Positions 52,388-61,733 are shown, counted from the stretch's first letter. The stretch is DNA of 64,000 nt from Kineococcus mangrovi (GCF_041320705.1 NZ_JBGGTQ010000002.1:558001-622000), one strand, 5' to 3'. The notes: generated from the letters alone by a model not told the origin. Program-made: numbers and translations.

Positions 52388-53299
52388 GTGACCGGACGGC
52401 AACAGCACTACGCCCACTTCTTCGGCCTCGAGCCGCTGTCGTCGCCGGAGCGGGACGGGCGTCCCCTGGTCCTCGTCCACGGCAACTGCCAGGCCGAGTC
52501 GCTGCGGGTGCTGCTCGCCGGCGACGGGTCGACCCCCGTGCGGACCGTCCGGGTCCCGCCCGTCCACGAGCTCACCGCGCAGGACCTGCCCCGGTTGCAG
52601 CGCGTCCTCGACGAGGTCGACGTGCTCGTCTCCCAGCCCGTGCGCGAGGGGTACCGCGACCTGCCGCTGGGGACCGCCGAGCTCCTCGGCCGTGCCCCGC
52701 GCCGGCCGCGGCTGGTGGTGGTCCCGGTGCTGCGGTGGGCTGCGCTGCACCCGTTCCAGGTCATCGTGCGCTCCCCCGGAGCCGGGGAGCCGCCCGTCGT
52801 GCCGTACCACGACCTGCGCACCCTGACCGTGGCCGCGGGCCGCCCGGAGCTGCCCGCGGTGCCCTCGGCGCGGGCCGTGCGAGCCGTGCGGGACCTGTCG
52901 GCGCGCGAGCTGGTCGCGCGGCAGGAGCGGCACGGCGCGCTGCCCGTCGTCGACCTGTTCGAGGCCGCGGGGGCCGAGGCCACCCGCACGGTCAACCACC
53001 CCGGGAACCCCGTCCTGCGCGGTCTGGCCGAGCGGGTCCTCGCGGCGGCCGGGCTGGTGGGCGAGGTCGCCGACCCCGGGCGGACGTTGCTCGACAGCGT
53101 CCACGCCCCCGTGCTGCCGGAGGTGCTCGACGCGCTGGGCATCCCCGGCCCGGGGCGGCCGGACTGGCGCGTGCACGGCCGGGTGAGGAGCGAGGCCGAC
53201 GTCCGCGCGGCGCACCTGCGCTGGTACGCCGAGCACCCCGGCGTCGCCGAGGCGGGGCTCGCCCGGCACGCCGAGGCCGCGGCGGAGCTGGCCGCGTGA
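52388..53299 (+). CDS. WcbI-like polysaccharide biosynthesis protein
   Basis: 303 residues. The motif LVLVHGNCQAESLRVLLAG (about residues 28-46) is the signature of the WcbI family (putative acetyltransferase of capsule loci), with VPPVHELTAQDLPRLQRVLD and DVLVSQPVREGYRDLP following. GTG 52388. The last codon overlaps the next GT gene. It supports the view that this is a capsule or surface-glycan locus. Confidence 0.75.
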   Translation: MTGRQQHYAHFFGLEPLSSPERDGRPLVLVHGNCQAESLRVLLAGDGSTPVRTVRVPPVHELTAQDLPRLQRVLDEVDVLVSQPVREGYRDLPLGTAELLGRAPRRPRLVVVPVLRWAALHPFQVIVRSPGAGEPPVVPYHDLRTLTVAAGRPELPAVPSARAVRAVRDLSARELVARQERHGALPVVDLFEAAGAEATRTVNHPGNPVLRGLAERVLAAAGLVGEVADPGRTLLDSVHAPVLPEVLDALGIPGPGRPDWRVHGRVRSEADVRAAHLRWYAEHPGVAEAGLARHAEAAAELAA

Positions 53300-54321
53300 G
53301 CCCGTCGCCCGCGCGCGCCGTCGTCCAGCTGGTCGTCGGCCCGGCCGAGCACGGGGTCGCGGCCGCGGCCCTGGCCCAGTGGGACGTGCTGCGGCACGAG
53401 GTGGGCACGCACCTCGTCCGCGCCCCCGCCCGGCCGGGGGCCGACGGGCTCGCCGCGGCGCTGGCGGGGGCCCCCGCGGGCGTCGTCCACGTCCACGTCA
53501 CCGACCGGCTCCTCGGCCGGTCCCCGGAGGAGGCCGCCGACGTGCTCGTCGCCCTGGCCGCCGGCCGCGACCTCGTCGTGTCGCTGCACGACCTCCCGCA
53601 GGTCAGCGACGGCGCCCGGAACCTGCCCCGCCGCAGCGCGGCCTACCGGCGGGTGGCGCAGGCGGCCCGGCACGTCGTCGTGGCGAGCCGGCACGAGGAG
53701 CGCCTGCTGCGCGCGTGCGGGGCGGACGTCGCCTGCACCGTCGTGCCGCTGCCCGTCCCCGACCTGACCGGCACCCCCGCCGCGGCACCGGGGACGCCGC
53801 TGCGCACGGTGGCGGTCCTGGGCTACCTGTACCCCGGCAAGGGCCACGAGCAGGTGCTGGCGGCCCTGGACGCGCTGCCGCCGGGGGTCGGGCTCACCGC
53901 GGTCGGGCGGCCCTCGGACGGGCACGAGGACCTCCTCGCCTCCCTCGCCGCGCAGGCGCGGGCCGTGGGCCGCACGTGCGAGGTCACCGGCTACGTCCCC
54001 GACGCCGACCTGCCGGCGCTGCTGCGTTCACCGGTGCTGCCGGTCGCCCCGCACGAGCACCTGTCCGCCTCGGGGTCGATCAACGCGTGGACGGGCGCCG
54101 GGCGCCGGCCCCTGGTGCCCCGCAGCGACTACGTCACCGAGTTGGAGGACCGCTCACCCGGCGCCCTGCTGGTCTACGAACCCGGCGGCCTCGCGGACGC
54201 CCTCGCCCGCGCCTGGGCGCAGCCGGACCTCACCTGGGCGCGGCCGGGGACGGCGCCGGGGCCCACGGTCGCCGACACGGTCGCCCTGCTCCGTCCCGTC
54301 CTGGCCGGGGTCCCGGCGTGA
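53296..54321 (+). CDS. Glycosyltransferase, GT4-like
   Basis: 341 residues. Features: VVHVHVTDRLLGRSPEEAAD, LVVSLHDLPQVSDGARNLPR, ARHVVVASRHEERLLRACGA, then VAVLGYLYPGKGHEQVLAAL as donor-side K-G-H element and SGSINAWTGAGRRPLVPRSD. Starts in the WcbI stop and ends in the next gene's start (GTGA both ends). Confidence 0.8.
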   Translation: MSPSPARAVVQLVVGPAEHGVAAAALAQWDVLRHEVGTHLVRAPARPGADGLAAALAGAPAGVVHVHVTDRLLGRSPEEAADVLVALAAGRDLVVSLHDLPQVSDGARNLPRRSAAYRRVAQAARHVVVASRHEERLLRACGADVACTVVPLPVPDLTGTPAAAPGTPLRTVAVLGYLYPGKGHEQVLAALDALPPGVGLTAVGRPSDGHEDLLASLAAQARAVGRTCEVTGYVPDADLPALLRSPVLPVAPHEHLSASGSINAWTGAGRRPLVPRSDYVTELEDRSPGALLVYEPGGLADALARAWAQPDLTWARPGTAPGPTVADTVALLRPVLAGVPA

Positions 54322-55601
54322 TCGTCCCGCTCGTGTCGGTGGTGGTGCCGCACTACGAGGGGCCGCACGACCTCGCGCTCGTCCTGGCCGCGCTGGAGCT
54401 GCAGGACCACCCCCTGGACCGGCTCGAGGTGCTCGTGGCCGACGACGGTTCCCGGCAGGCGCCCGACCCCGGGCCGCGGCCCTACCCGGTGCGCGTCCTG
54501 CGGCAGGCCGACGAGGGGTTCCGCGCGGCCGCCGCCCGCAACCTCGGCGCGGCCGCAGCCGGGGGCGAGGTCCTGTGCTTCCTGGACGCCGACACCGTGC
54601 CCGAACCCGGCTACGTCTCCGCCGTCGTGCGTGCCGTCGTGGCCGGTGCGGACCTCGTCGTCGGCCGCCGCCGGCACGCCGACCTGTCCGCCACCACCCC
54701 GGACGGGCTGCGCCGCTGGTTCACCGGCGACGGACCGGCCCCCCGCGAGTTCGACGAACCGGCCTGGTTGCGGGAGGCGTACGAGCGGACCGCCGACCTC
54801 GCCGACGCCGGGGACGACGCCTACCGGTTCGTCATCTCGGCCGTCCTGTCGACCACCCGCCGCCTGTTCGAGGACACCGGGGGTTTCGAGGAGGCGTTCA
54901 GCGCCTACGGCGGGGAGGACTGGGAGTTCGCGCACCGCTGCTGGTTGCGCGGGGCGCGGTTCCGGCACGTCCGGGACGCGGTGGCCTGGCACGACGGGCC
55001 CGACTTCGCCGGGCGCACCGAGGACGCGCAGGCCCGCCTGTCCCGCAACGTCGAGGGCCTGACGCTGGCCCGTTTCGTGCCGGGCCGCGCCACCCGTGGC
55101 GACCAGCTCGTGTGGGCCCACCCCGACGTCGTCGTCCGCCTGCGGGACACCGGTGCCGCGGTGGCCGACGTCGTGGCCTGCGTGCGGTCCCTGCTGGCCG
55201 GTGCCGACGCCGGTGTGTGGCTGCGCGACGGCGCGGCGCTCGCCGTGCTGGAGGACCCGCGCGTGCACCGCGGGGAACCCCCGGCGGCGGTGCTGGGCCG
55301 GGCCCGCTACCGCGTGGACCTGGACCGCCCCGTGGAGCTGGTGGGCGCGACGCTCACCGACCTCGCCGAGGTGGCGCCCGTCCGGGTCGGGGAGCACCTG
55401 AGCGTCCGGCGGACCCGGGACCTGCACCGCGGTGGACCCGACGTCGCCGTCCTGCAGGTCCCGGGCGTCAGCGCCGAACCGGCGCCGGGCGTCGACCTGC
55501 AACGCCGCTGGGGGCACGAGGACCACCAGCGGCGGCCGCGGTTTCAGCGGTCGCTGCGCACACCGTTCGTCGCCACGGAACGGCCCACCGCCGCGCCGTA
55601 G
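54318..55601 (+). CDS. Family 2 glycosyltransferase with C-terminal extension
   Basis: 427 residues. GT-A domain: VSVVVPHYEGPHDLALVLAA, VLVADDGSRQAPD, LCFLDADTVPEPG (DxD, about residue 90) and AYGGEDWEFAHRCWLRGARF (ED catalytic, about 198). Residues beyond 290 form an extra domain of unknown role. GTG 54318 overlaps the previous gene. The final 58 bp overlap the convergent FkbM gene. Confidence 0.88.
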   Translation: MIVPLVSVVVPHYEGPHDLALVLAALELQDHPLDRLEVLVADDGSRQAPDPGPRPYPVRVLRQADEGFRAAAARNLGAAAAGGEVLCFLDADTVPEPGYVSAVVRAVVAGADLVVGRRRHADLSATTPDGLRRWFTGDGPAPREFDEPAWLREAYERTADLADAGDDAYRFVISAVLSTTRRLFEDTGGFEEAFSAYGGEDWEFAHRCWLRGARFRHVRDAVAWHDGPDFAGRTEDAQARLSRNVEGLTLARFVPGRATRGDQLVWAHPDVVVRLRDTGAAVADVVACVRSLLAGADAGVWLRDGAALAVLEDPRVHRGEPPAAVLGRARYRVDLDRPVELVGATLTDLAEVAPVRVGEHLSVRRTRDLHRGGPDVAVLQVPGVSAEPAPGVDLQRRWGHEDHQRRPRFQRSLRTPFVATERPTAAP

Positions 55602-56419
55602 GCGGGCAGCACCTCGGCGTCGACCGCACCGCCGTCGACGAGCTGGGCCAGGCACCGCACGGCGAGGTCGTGGGAACCGTAGACGTGGTGGGCCAGCAGC
55701 GCGAGGTGCTTGAGCTGCTCGGCGTCGAGCTCGTGCAGGCGGGCGAAGTCCTTGACGTAGGCGACGTCGGCCTCGATGGCCTGCTGGTGGGTGCTGAAGA
55801 TGTTCCCGTCGAACACCCCCGGCGCGATGGGCCACTTCTTCAGCGCCGCGAACGTGTGCAGGACGAAACCCTGTGCGCGCAGTTCCGCGTCGACCTCGCC
55901 GAACAGCGGCTGGTCGCGGTACAGCGGCACGAACGACATCTCGGTGTGCACCGCGACCGCGTCCGCCAGCGTCCGCCGGCCGTTGCGGAAGATCGTCAGC
56001 TCCGAGCCCTGCACGTCGATCTTCAGCAGGTCCAGGGGGCCGAGTTCGGCGATGTCGTCCAGCCGGGTCGTGGCGATGGTGCTGCGCTGCAGCACGTCCC
56101 CGTAGCGGGCGAACTCGTTGAGGGTCGAGAGCCGTTCCACGTCGGGTTCGAGCAGGCTGGTCATGCCGCCCATCCACGTGACCTTGAGCTCGTGCTCACC
56201 GCCGTCCCCGACGGCGTTCGGCAGGTAGCGCTCGTTCGGGCCGGCGGCGGTGAGGAGTTCGGCGAGGGCCTCGGGTTGCGGTTCGAAACCCGTGACGGTG
56301 CACAGACCGTCCCGCAGCATCGGCCCGTAGGGCGGGTCACCGTCGATGGGGTTGGCGCCGATGTCGACGACCGCCGTGAGCCGTGCGGTGTCCAGCAGGT
56401 CGACCCAGGCCTCGGCCAC
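55544..56419 (-). CDS. FkbM family methyltransferase
   Basis: 291 residues. SAM-binding VVDIGANPIDGDPPYGPM and the diagnostic LDLLKIDVQGSELTIFRNG (about residues 130-148) identify FkbM. It O-methylates sugars or natural products; here probably a residue of the surface glycan. GTG 56419. It runs convergent to the GT2 gene with overlapping 3' ends. Confidence 0.9.
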   Translation of the reverse strand: MAEAWVDLLDTARLTAVVDIGANPIDGDPPYGPMLRDGLCTVTGFEPQPEALAELLTAAGPNERYLPNAVGDGGEHELKVTWMGGMTSLLEPDVERLSTLNEFARYGDVLQRSTIATTRLDDIAELGPLDLLKIDVQGSELTIFRNGRRTLADAVAVHTEMSFVPLYRDQPLFGEVDAELRAQGFVLHTFAALKKWPIAPGVFDGNIFSTHQQAIEADVAYVKDFARLHELDAEQLKHLALLAHHVYGSHDLAVRCLAQLVDGGAVDAEVLPAYGAAVGRSVATNGVRSDR

Positions 56420-56533
56420 GTGCTCCTCGTTCCGTCGGTTCCCTCGTCGGGGACCGGGTTCGTCCGCGGCCCTCCCCGCGGAGCATGTCAGCCCCGCGGT
56501 GCGGCGGCACCAGGGGGGAGGTGCGCCGGCCCC

Positions 56534-57658
56534 TCAGCGCCGGGGTCGCAGCCTGCGTTCCAGGCGGGGGGCGTCGGAGGGCCAGGAGGCCACCGCCGCC
56601 TCGAACGTCGCGGCCCGGCCGCGGCCGGTGAGCACCGTGGCGGCGGACCCGTCCAGCGGCTGGCGCCACACCTGCACGTCCTGCACGGCACCGTCGGCCG
56701 ACGGCAGCGACCGGCCCGCCACGAGCACCGAGACGCGGTCGGTGGAGGCGGTGAGCGCCTCGACGAACTCCGGCGGCTCGGCCAGGTCCCGGACGGGAGC
56801 GCCGGAGCGGTCGACGACGCTGAGCGTGCGCTCGTCCGGCGTGGTGCGCACGACGGCGAGGTCGGTGCCGTCGCCGACGAACACGGGGTGGGTCTCCCCC
56901 GCCCCGGGGGTCAGGACCTGCCGGGCGGTGCGGGTGGGCACGTCGACGAGCACGACGTCCCCGCCGTCGGCCGTGGCGCGGTGGGTGAGCAGGGTCGTGG
57001 AGTCCGGGGAGAACGACAGCCCCGTGGTGCCCCCGGCGCCGGGCACCACGGTCTGCCGGCCCGTGGCCACGTCCGCGACGACGAGGCGGGTGCCCGCCGC
57101 GCCGCACACGTCGTCACCGCGTTCGCGCCACGCGGCGCTCGCCCCGTCCGGGGACAGCTCCAGCTCGTCGGCCGTAGGCGCGACCGTCCCCAGCGTGCGC
57201 GTCGCGCCGTCGACCCCGCGCAGCACGAGGTCCGGGCGCCGCAACCGGTCGGCGGCCGAGCAGTCGGTGGGCGCCCAGGCGCTGCGGTGGAACCAGGCGA
57301 GGGTCCCCTCCTGGCTCCAGGCCAGGGAGCGGGAGTCCCCCTCGCCGTCGACCCGGGTCCGGCCGGACCCGTCGGCGGCGGCGACCTGGACGTGACCCAG
57401 GTCGTCCGCCCCGTAGGCGATCCAGGCGATGCGGGAGCCGTCCGGCGACCAGCTCGCGTCGTGGGTGAGCCCGTCGGCCACGCGCCACCGCCGGCCGGTG
57501 CCGGTGTCGACGACGTCGAGCCCGTCGACGCCGGCGGCCGAGACGCCCGTGTGGGCCAGCAACGGCCCGGGGCGGTCCTGGGCCGACGCCGGCCCGGCCG
57601 TCACGACGAGGGAGGTGGACAGCACGACGACGCCCAGCGTCGCCCCGAACGCACGCAC
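56534..57658 (-). CDS. Secreted TolB-like beta-propeller protein
   Basis: 374 residues. A Sec signal peptide (VRAFGATLGVVVLSTSLVVT, cleavage near AGPASA) precedes WD40/PD40-type repeats such as SWSPDGSRIAWIAYG, ELSPDGASAAWRERG and LSFSPDSTTLLTHRAT. The protein would lie outside the membrane; no catalytic residues are apparent. GTG 57658 follows a GGGGGG site. Confidence 0.75.
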   Translation of the reverse strand: MRAFGATLGVVVLSTSLVVTAGPASAQDRPGPLLAHTGVSAAGVDGLDVVDTGTGRRWRVADGLTHDASWSPDGSRIAWIAYGADDLGHVQVAAADGSGRTRVDGEGDSRSLAWSQEGTLAWFHRSAWAPTDCSAADRLRRPDLVLRGVDGATRTLGTVAPTADELELSPDGASAAWRERGDDVCGAAGTRLVVADVATGRQTVVPGAGGTTGLSFSPDSTTLLTHRATADGGDVVLVDVPTRTARQVLTPGAGETHPVFVGDGTDLAVVRTTPDERTLSVVDRSGAPVRDLAEPPEFVEALTASTDRVSVLVAGRSLPSADGAVQDVQVWRQPLDGSAATVLTGRGRAATFEAAVASWPSDAPRLERRLRPRR

Positions 57659-57803
57659 GATGAAACCCCCCGGTCCGTGGCCGCCCCCGCGACCGGTCCC
57701 CATCTGAGCAGGTCCGAGACCCCGCCGGGGGGACGTGGGCGGGGGGACGCCCGGCGTGGCGGGGTACGGCGTGGTCGGCGGGGCACGGCGGGGCACGGGC
57801 CGT

Positions 57804-58814
57804 TCAGGGCAGGGGCAGCACGCAGGACGGCGACCCGAGCTCGACGACCGACCGGTCGACCACGGTCAGGTCGTCGTCGAGGGCGAGGTGGACGACCTGG
57901 TCGGAGTCCTGCGCGGCGACGTAGAGGTGGCGGCCGACCGCGACGACGTGCCGCGGGTTCACCGCCCCGATCGCGACGTCCCGCACGGGACGGGCGACCC
58001 CGCCGACGACCTCGTGCAGCGTGAGCACCTCGGCGCGGCGGTTGGCGACGACCAGGCCCCACGGGGTGCGGCAGACCTCCGAGGGGTACGTGCGCGCGCC
58101 GACGGGCACGGCGAGGGCGGGCTCGCGGACCGGGTCGGCCAGCAGCCCGTCCCGCACGGCGAGGGAGGTCACCGTGGCGTCGAGCTCACCGGCGACGACG
58201 AACCGGTCCCCCTCGGGGCCGGGCACCACGACCCCGTGCCGGGGGCCGGTCCCCGGGGCCAGCGGCACGACCTGGACGGGCTCGGCGGACAACCCGCCCG
58301 TCGTGACGTCGTGCACCCGGACCTCGTCGGTGCCGAGGTCGAGCACCGCGACGCGCCCTCCGGGCAGGACGGTGGTCGAGTGCGGGTGGGAGGCCTCCTG
58401 ACGGTCGGCGTCCGGCCCTGAGCCGTTGCCGTGCAGCGTCTGCCGCAGCGCTGAGACGACCCCGCCGGACAGTTCCACGACACCGACGCCGCCCGCGTAG
58501 TTCGCCGCGAGGAGGAACCCCGGGACGAGGCGGAGGTGGCAGGGGGAGGACCCCCCGCTGGGTGCCTGCGCCAGCCGTCGCCACCCGTGCGCGTCCACGC
58601 GCCAGGTGGTGACGAACCCGTCGTCGACCTCGTGCGCGACGTGGACCGTGCCGGCCGCCCCGGCGACGAGGAAGGCCGGCGACGGCACGTCGGCGGTGGC
58701 CCCCACCGCACCGAGCCGGCCCGTCAGCGGGTCCCGGTCGACGAGCGCGAGACCGGCTCCGCGCCCACCGGTGGCGGCGGTGAAGGAACCGACGGCGAGC
58801 ACCTGGGCGTCCAC
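57804..58814 (-). CDS. Lactonase/YkgB-type seven-bladed beta-propeller
   Basis: 336 residues. Family traits: FTAATGGRGAGLALVDRDPL, PCHLRLVPGFLLAANYAGG, SHPHSTTVLPGGRVAVLDLG and GPRHGVVVP. These fit the 6-phosphogluconolactonase (Pgl/YkgB) propeller family. The HP/H motifs match the lactonase face, but enzymatic activity is not proven. GTG 58814 is the best start; no signal peptide. Confidence 0.78.
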   Translation of the reverse strand: MDAQVLAVGSFTAATGGRGAGLALVDRDPLTGRLGAVGATADVPSPAFLVAGAAGTVHVAHEVDDGFVTTWRVDAHGWRRLAQAPSGGSSPCHLRLVPGFLLAANYAGGVGVVELSGGVVSALRQTLHGNGSGPDADRQEASHPHSTTVLPGGRVAVLDLGTDEVRVHDVTTGGLSAEPVQVVPLAPGTGPRHGVVVPGPEGDRFVVAGELDATVTSLAVRDGLLADPVREPALAVPVGARTYPSEVCRTPWGLVVANRRAEVLTLHEVVGGVARPVRDVAIGAVNPRHVVAVGRHLYVAAQDSDQVVHLALDDDLTVVDRSVVELGSPSCVLPLP

Positions 58815-58870
58815 GTCCCGATCACACCACGGGACCCGGTGGCGCCGCGGGTCCCGGTGCGACCCGCCGG

Positions 58871-59260
58871 TCAGTCGTCCTGCCCGTCGTCCTCCCCCGT
58901 CGCCGCCAGGGCGCTGAGGTGGCGCAGGCAGTGCTCGAGCAGCGGTTCGGGGAAACCGTCGGCGAGCCGGTAGAACACGACCCGCCCCGCCTTGCGCCGG
59001 CTGACCAGGCCGGCCGTGCGCAGCACCCGCAGGGCGTACCCGGCGGCGTCCTCGGTGATCCCCAGGGCCAGGGCGGTGTCCCCCACGCACAGCTCCTCGA
59101 CCACGTCGAGGGCGTGCAGCACGCGGGCGCGGGTGGGGTCGGCGAGGAGGGCGAGGATCGCGGTCGACCGCTCCACGTCCGCGGCGCCGGGAACCCGTTC
59201 CCGGGCGCGGCGCACGCGCTCGGCGTCGACGGGGTGGGGGTGGTCGGCCACGCACGGCAT
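58871..59260 (-). CDS. ArsR/SmtB family repressor
   Basis: 129 residues. Winged helix: RSTAILALLADPTRARVLHA, ELCVGDTALALGITEDAAGY, and ALRVLRTAGLVSRRKAGRVV. Cys in MPCVADHPHP, ELCVGD and EHCLRH suggest metal or thiol sensing like CadC/CmtR. The gene is divergent from the complex-I-like operon with an 85-bp gap, and so likely regulates it. ATG 59260. Confidence 0.88.
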   Translation of the reverse strand: MPCVADHPHPVDAERVRRARERVPGAADVERSTAILALLADPTRARVLHALDVVEELCVGDTALALGITEDAAGYALRVLRTAGLVSRRKAGRVVFYRLADGFPEPLLEHCLRHLSALAATGEDDGQDD

Positions 59261-59345
59261 GCAACCACCGCTCCCGATTGCCCGCACGCCCGTACGGGTG
59301 TGGGATCGCGCTGGTCGACGGTTCGGGGAGGGAGGTGGGACGGGC

Positions 59346-59696
59346 ATGGGGCCCTTCGCCGGTCTGCTGGGGGTCCTGGCCGCCGCCGTCCTCCTCGTGG
59401 GGGCGGTCTTCGCGGTGGCGCGGGTGAGCGCCGTGGCGCCGGACCCGGTGCGCAGCCTGCCCTTCCTGTCCGGGCACGACCCGGCCGAGCACGCCCTGTC
59501 CCGCTTCCACGTGCGCTGGTACCCGGTGACGCTGCTGTTCCTCGCCTTCGACGTGGAGATGCTCTTCATGTACCCGTGGGCGGTCGTCGTGGCCCGGGTG
59601 GGCGTCGGCGCCGTGGTCGAGATGTTCGTGTTCCTCGGCGTGCTGCTCGCCGGGGTCGTGTGGGCCTGGCGCGAAGGAGCCCTGCGGTGGGTGTGA
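59346..59696 (+). CDS. NuoA-like subunit of a complex-I-like membrane complex
   Basis: 116 residues, three membrane helices. FHVRWYPVTLLFLAFDVEMLFMYPW is the canonical NuoA core (acidic residue in helix 2). LLSGHDPAEHALSRF replaces the usual ECG-type Cys loop: the conserved Cys of the NuoA loop is absent. GGAGGTGGGA lies 10 bp upstream. It starts the operon opposite the ArsR gene; its GTG-TGA end overlaps the next start. Confidence 0.85.
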   Translation: MGPFAGLLGVLAAAVLLVGAVFAVARVSAVAPDPVRSLPFLSGHDPAEHALSRFHVRWYPVTLLFLAFDVEMLFMYPWAVVVARVGVGAVVEMFVFLGVLLAGVVWAWREGALRWV

Positions 59697-60832
59697 GGCG
59701 ACTGCTGGGCCGGTGGGCCGTCCGCCGCTGCCACGTCCTCGTGGTCGAGGTGCCGGGGGCGGCGGAGGTCCGGGTGGCGGTGCAGGCGGAGGTGGCGCGG
59801 CGGTCGTGGGTCGAGGCCACCTCGCCGGCCGACGCGGACGTCCTGGTGGTCTGCGGGGACCCCGGGCCCCGGGTGCGGGCCGTGGTGGCGAACGTGTGGG
59901 ACCGGGTGCCCGGACCGCGGACCCGCGTCGACGCGCTCACCGCGCAGGACGTGGCCCCCGCCCTGGACGCCGCGGTCCTGGCGCTCCTGGACGACGCGGC
60001 GCAGCGGGCCGACGCGGCGTCGCGCCCGGGCCCGCAGCAGGACGCCGAGGGTCCCGAGACGGACGCGGACGGGGACATGGACGGGGACATGGGCGGGGAC
60101 ATGGACATGGACATGGACATGGCCGGGCCCGGCGGGATCCCCCTGGCCGGCGGCGGGGACGACCGCGACGGCCTGGAGATGGACGTCCTGCACGTCCGCC
60201 TGGGGCCGGTCCTGCCGCACTGGCCCGCCGGTCTGGTGCTGGACTGCGCGCTGCAGGGGGACGTCGTCGTCCACGCCACGGCCGAACTCCTGGAACCGGC
60301 GCGGGTGGACGTGGGGTCAGACGAGGGGTCGGGCGGGGCGCCCGCCCGCCGGGACGCCCGCCGTGCGGTGGTGCTGGCCCGGTGCGACGCGGTCGCCCGC
60401 CTGCTCGCCGTCGCCGGGTGGGACGCGGCCGCCGCCGAGGCGGGCCGGTTGCGGGACGCGGCCCTGGCGGGTGCGGCTCTGAACGACTGCGCCGCAGGCG
60501 TCTCCCGGCTCCGCCGCCGGGTCACCCGGTCCCGGGCGCTGCGGTGGACGGTGCGGGGACTGCGCACCGCCACCCGCTCGCCGGACGGGACGGGGGCCGA
60601 GGAGCTGGACCTGGTGGACCGGCTGCACGGGTGGCTGGACGACGCCCTCGTCGCGGCGCGGGCGGACGACGGGTCCAGCGGGACCCCCCTCGGACCGCAG
60701 GGCGTTCCCCCGACCGCGCTGCCGGCCCTGGTGACCGGGCTGGACTTGGGGTCGGTGCGCCTGGTGGTGGCCGGCACCGACGTCGTGGCGGACCTGGCCG
60801 CCGCCGGGTCCGGGAGGTCCACCGGTGCCTGA
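59693..60832 (+). CDS. Degenerate NuoB-NuoD-like fusion protein
   Basis: 379 residues at the NuoB/C/D position of the operon. Residues 10-95 recall NuoB: RRCHVLVVEVPGAAEVRVAV, ADADVLVVCGDPGPRVR and VANVWDRVPGP match its strands, but none of the four Fe-S Cys occurs. Residues about 123-143 are a D/M/G low-complexity linker. Residues 160-240 recall NuoD/HycE: EMDVLHVRLGPVLPHWPAGL, LVLDCALQGDVVVHATAELL without the quinone-site His/Tyr pattern. An adaptor between the membrane arm and an unknown partner is likely. Assignment rests on motif order and operon position. Confidence 0.55.
   Translation: MRRLLGRWAVRRCHVLVVEVPGAAEVRVAVQAEVARRSWVEATSPADADVLVVCGDPGPRVRAVVANVWDRVPGPRTRVDALTAQDVAPALDAAVLALLDDAAQRADAASRPGPQQDAEGPETDADGDMDGDMGGDMDMDMDMAGPGGIPLAGGGDDRDGLEMDVLHVRLGPVLPHWPAGLVLDCALQGDVVVHATAELLEPARVDVGSDEGSGGAPARRDARRAVVLARCDAVARLLAVAGWDAAAAEAGRLRDAALAGAALNDCAAGVSRLRRRVTRSRALRWTVRGLRTATRSPDGTGAEELDLVDRLHGWLDDALVAARADDGSSGTPLGPQGVPPTALPALVTGLDLGSVRLVVAGTDVVADLAAAGSGRSTGA
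60062..60125 (+). repeat. Low-complexity GACATG-type repeat encoding a D/M-rich linker
   Basis: Hexamer and dodecamer repeats around GGGGACATGGAC encode a run of Asp-Met pairs interrupted by Gly. It separates the NuoB-like and NuoD-like halves of the fusion. Confidence 0.8.
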
Positions 60833-61733
60833 GGTCGTGGCGGTCCCGCCCGGCTGGGCCGTCCTGGCGGTGCTGCTGGTGGCGCTCGCCGGGTGGTGGT
60901 CGGCCAGCCTGGACGCCCGCGTGAGCGGCGGCGGCTGGTCGGCGCCGGTCGCCGAGGTCGCCCGGTTGCTGCGCCAGCGGCGACGGACCCTGCTGGCCGC
61001 CGACCGGCTGCTGTGGCGGCTGGGCGGCGGGGGCCTGCTGGTCGTGGCGCTGCTGATGGTGGCGGTGGTCCCGCTGGGCCGGTGGACCCTGGCCGACCTC
61101 GGCGTGGGCGTCGTGTGGTTCAACGCGATGGACGTCCTCGTCTGGGCGCTGGTGTGGATGGCCGGCTGGGGCCCGAACAGCGCGCACGCCCTCGTGGGCG
61201 GGTACCGGTTCCTGGCGCAGGCCATGGCGTACGAACTGCCGCTGATGTTCGCGCTGACCGCCCCGGCGGTCGCCGCCGGCAGCCTGCGGCTCGGGGACGT
61301 CGTCGCCGCCCAGCAGGAGTCGTGGTTCGTCCTCCGGATGCCCGTCGCCTTCGCGGTGTTCTGCACCTGCGTCGTCGCCTTCTCGGTGCGGGGGCCGTTC
61401 GCGGCGGCGGCCGGGACCGACATCGCCGGCGGGGTGCTGGCCGAGGTGTCGGGCGTGGACCGGCTGCTGCTGCTGGCCGGTCGCCACGCGCTGCTGGTCG
61501 CCGGTTCCGCGTTCGCCGTGGTGGCGTTCCTCGGCGGCGGCGCCGGGCCCTGGCTGCCGGGCTGGGTGTGGACGCTCGTCAAGACGTTCGCCCTGGTCTC
61601 GGTGCTCGTCGTCGCCGGTCGGCGCCTGCCCTCGCTGCGCCCGGACCGGCTGGTGGAGGTGGGCTGGGTCGTGCTCCTGCCGCTGACCCTGCTGCAACTG
61701 CTCGTGGTGTCCGTCGTCGTGGTCGTGGGGTGA
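60825..61733 (+). CDS. NuoH-like membrane subunit
   Basis: 302 residues with eight predicted membrane helices. GPNSAHALVGGYRFLAQAMA followed by YELPL resembles the NuoH core (quinone-site region) and AEVSGVDRLLLLAGRHALLV the later loop. Several of NuoH's charged residues are altered. GTG 60825 overlaps the fusion gene by 8 bp. In complex I NuoH docks the NuoB/D module to the membrane arm. Confidence 0.78.
   Translation: MPEVVAVPPGWAVLAVLLVALAGWWSASLDARVSGGGWSAPVAEVARLLRQRRRTLLAADRLLWRLGGGGLLVVALLMVAVVPLGRWTLADLGVGVVWFNAMDVLVWALVWMAGWGPNSAHALVGGYRFLAQAMAYELPLMFALTAPAVAAGSLRLGDVVAAQQESWFVLRMPVAFAVFCTCVVAFSVRGPFAAAAGTDIAGGVLAEVSGVDRLLLLAGRHALLVAGSAFAVVAFLGGGAGPWLPGWVWTLVKTFALVSVLVVAGRRLPSLRPDRLVEVGWVVLLPLTLLQLLVVSVVVVVG

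Noticed and set aside
54575-58024. 1149-codon plus-strand frame
   Set aside because: It runs through the GT2 gene in another frame and antisense to FkbM and the propeller genes; R/G/P-rich with no domain.
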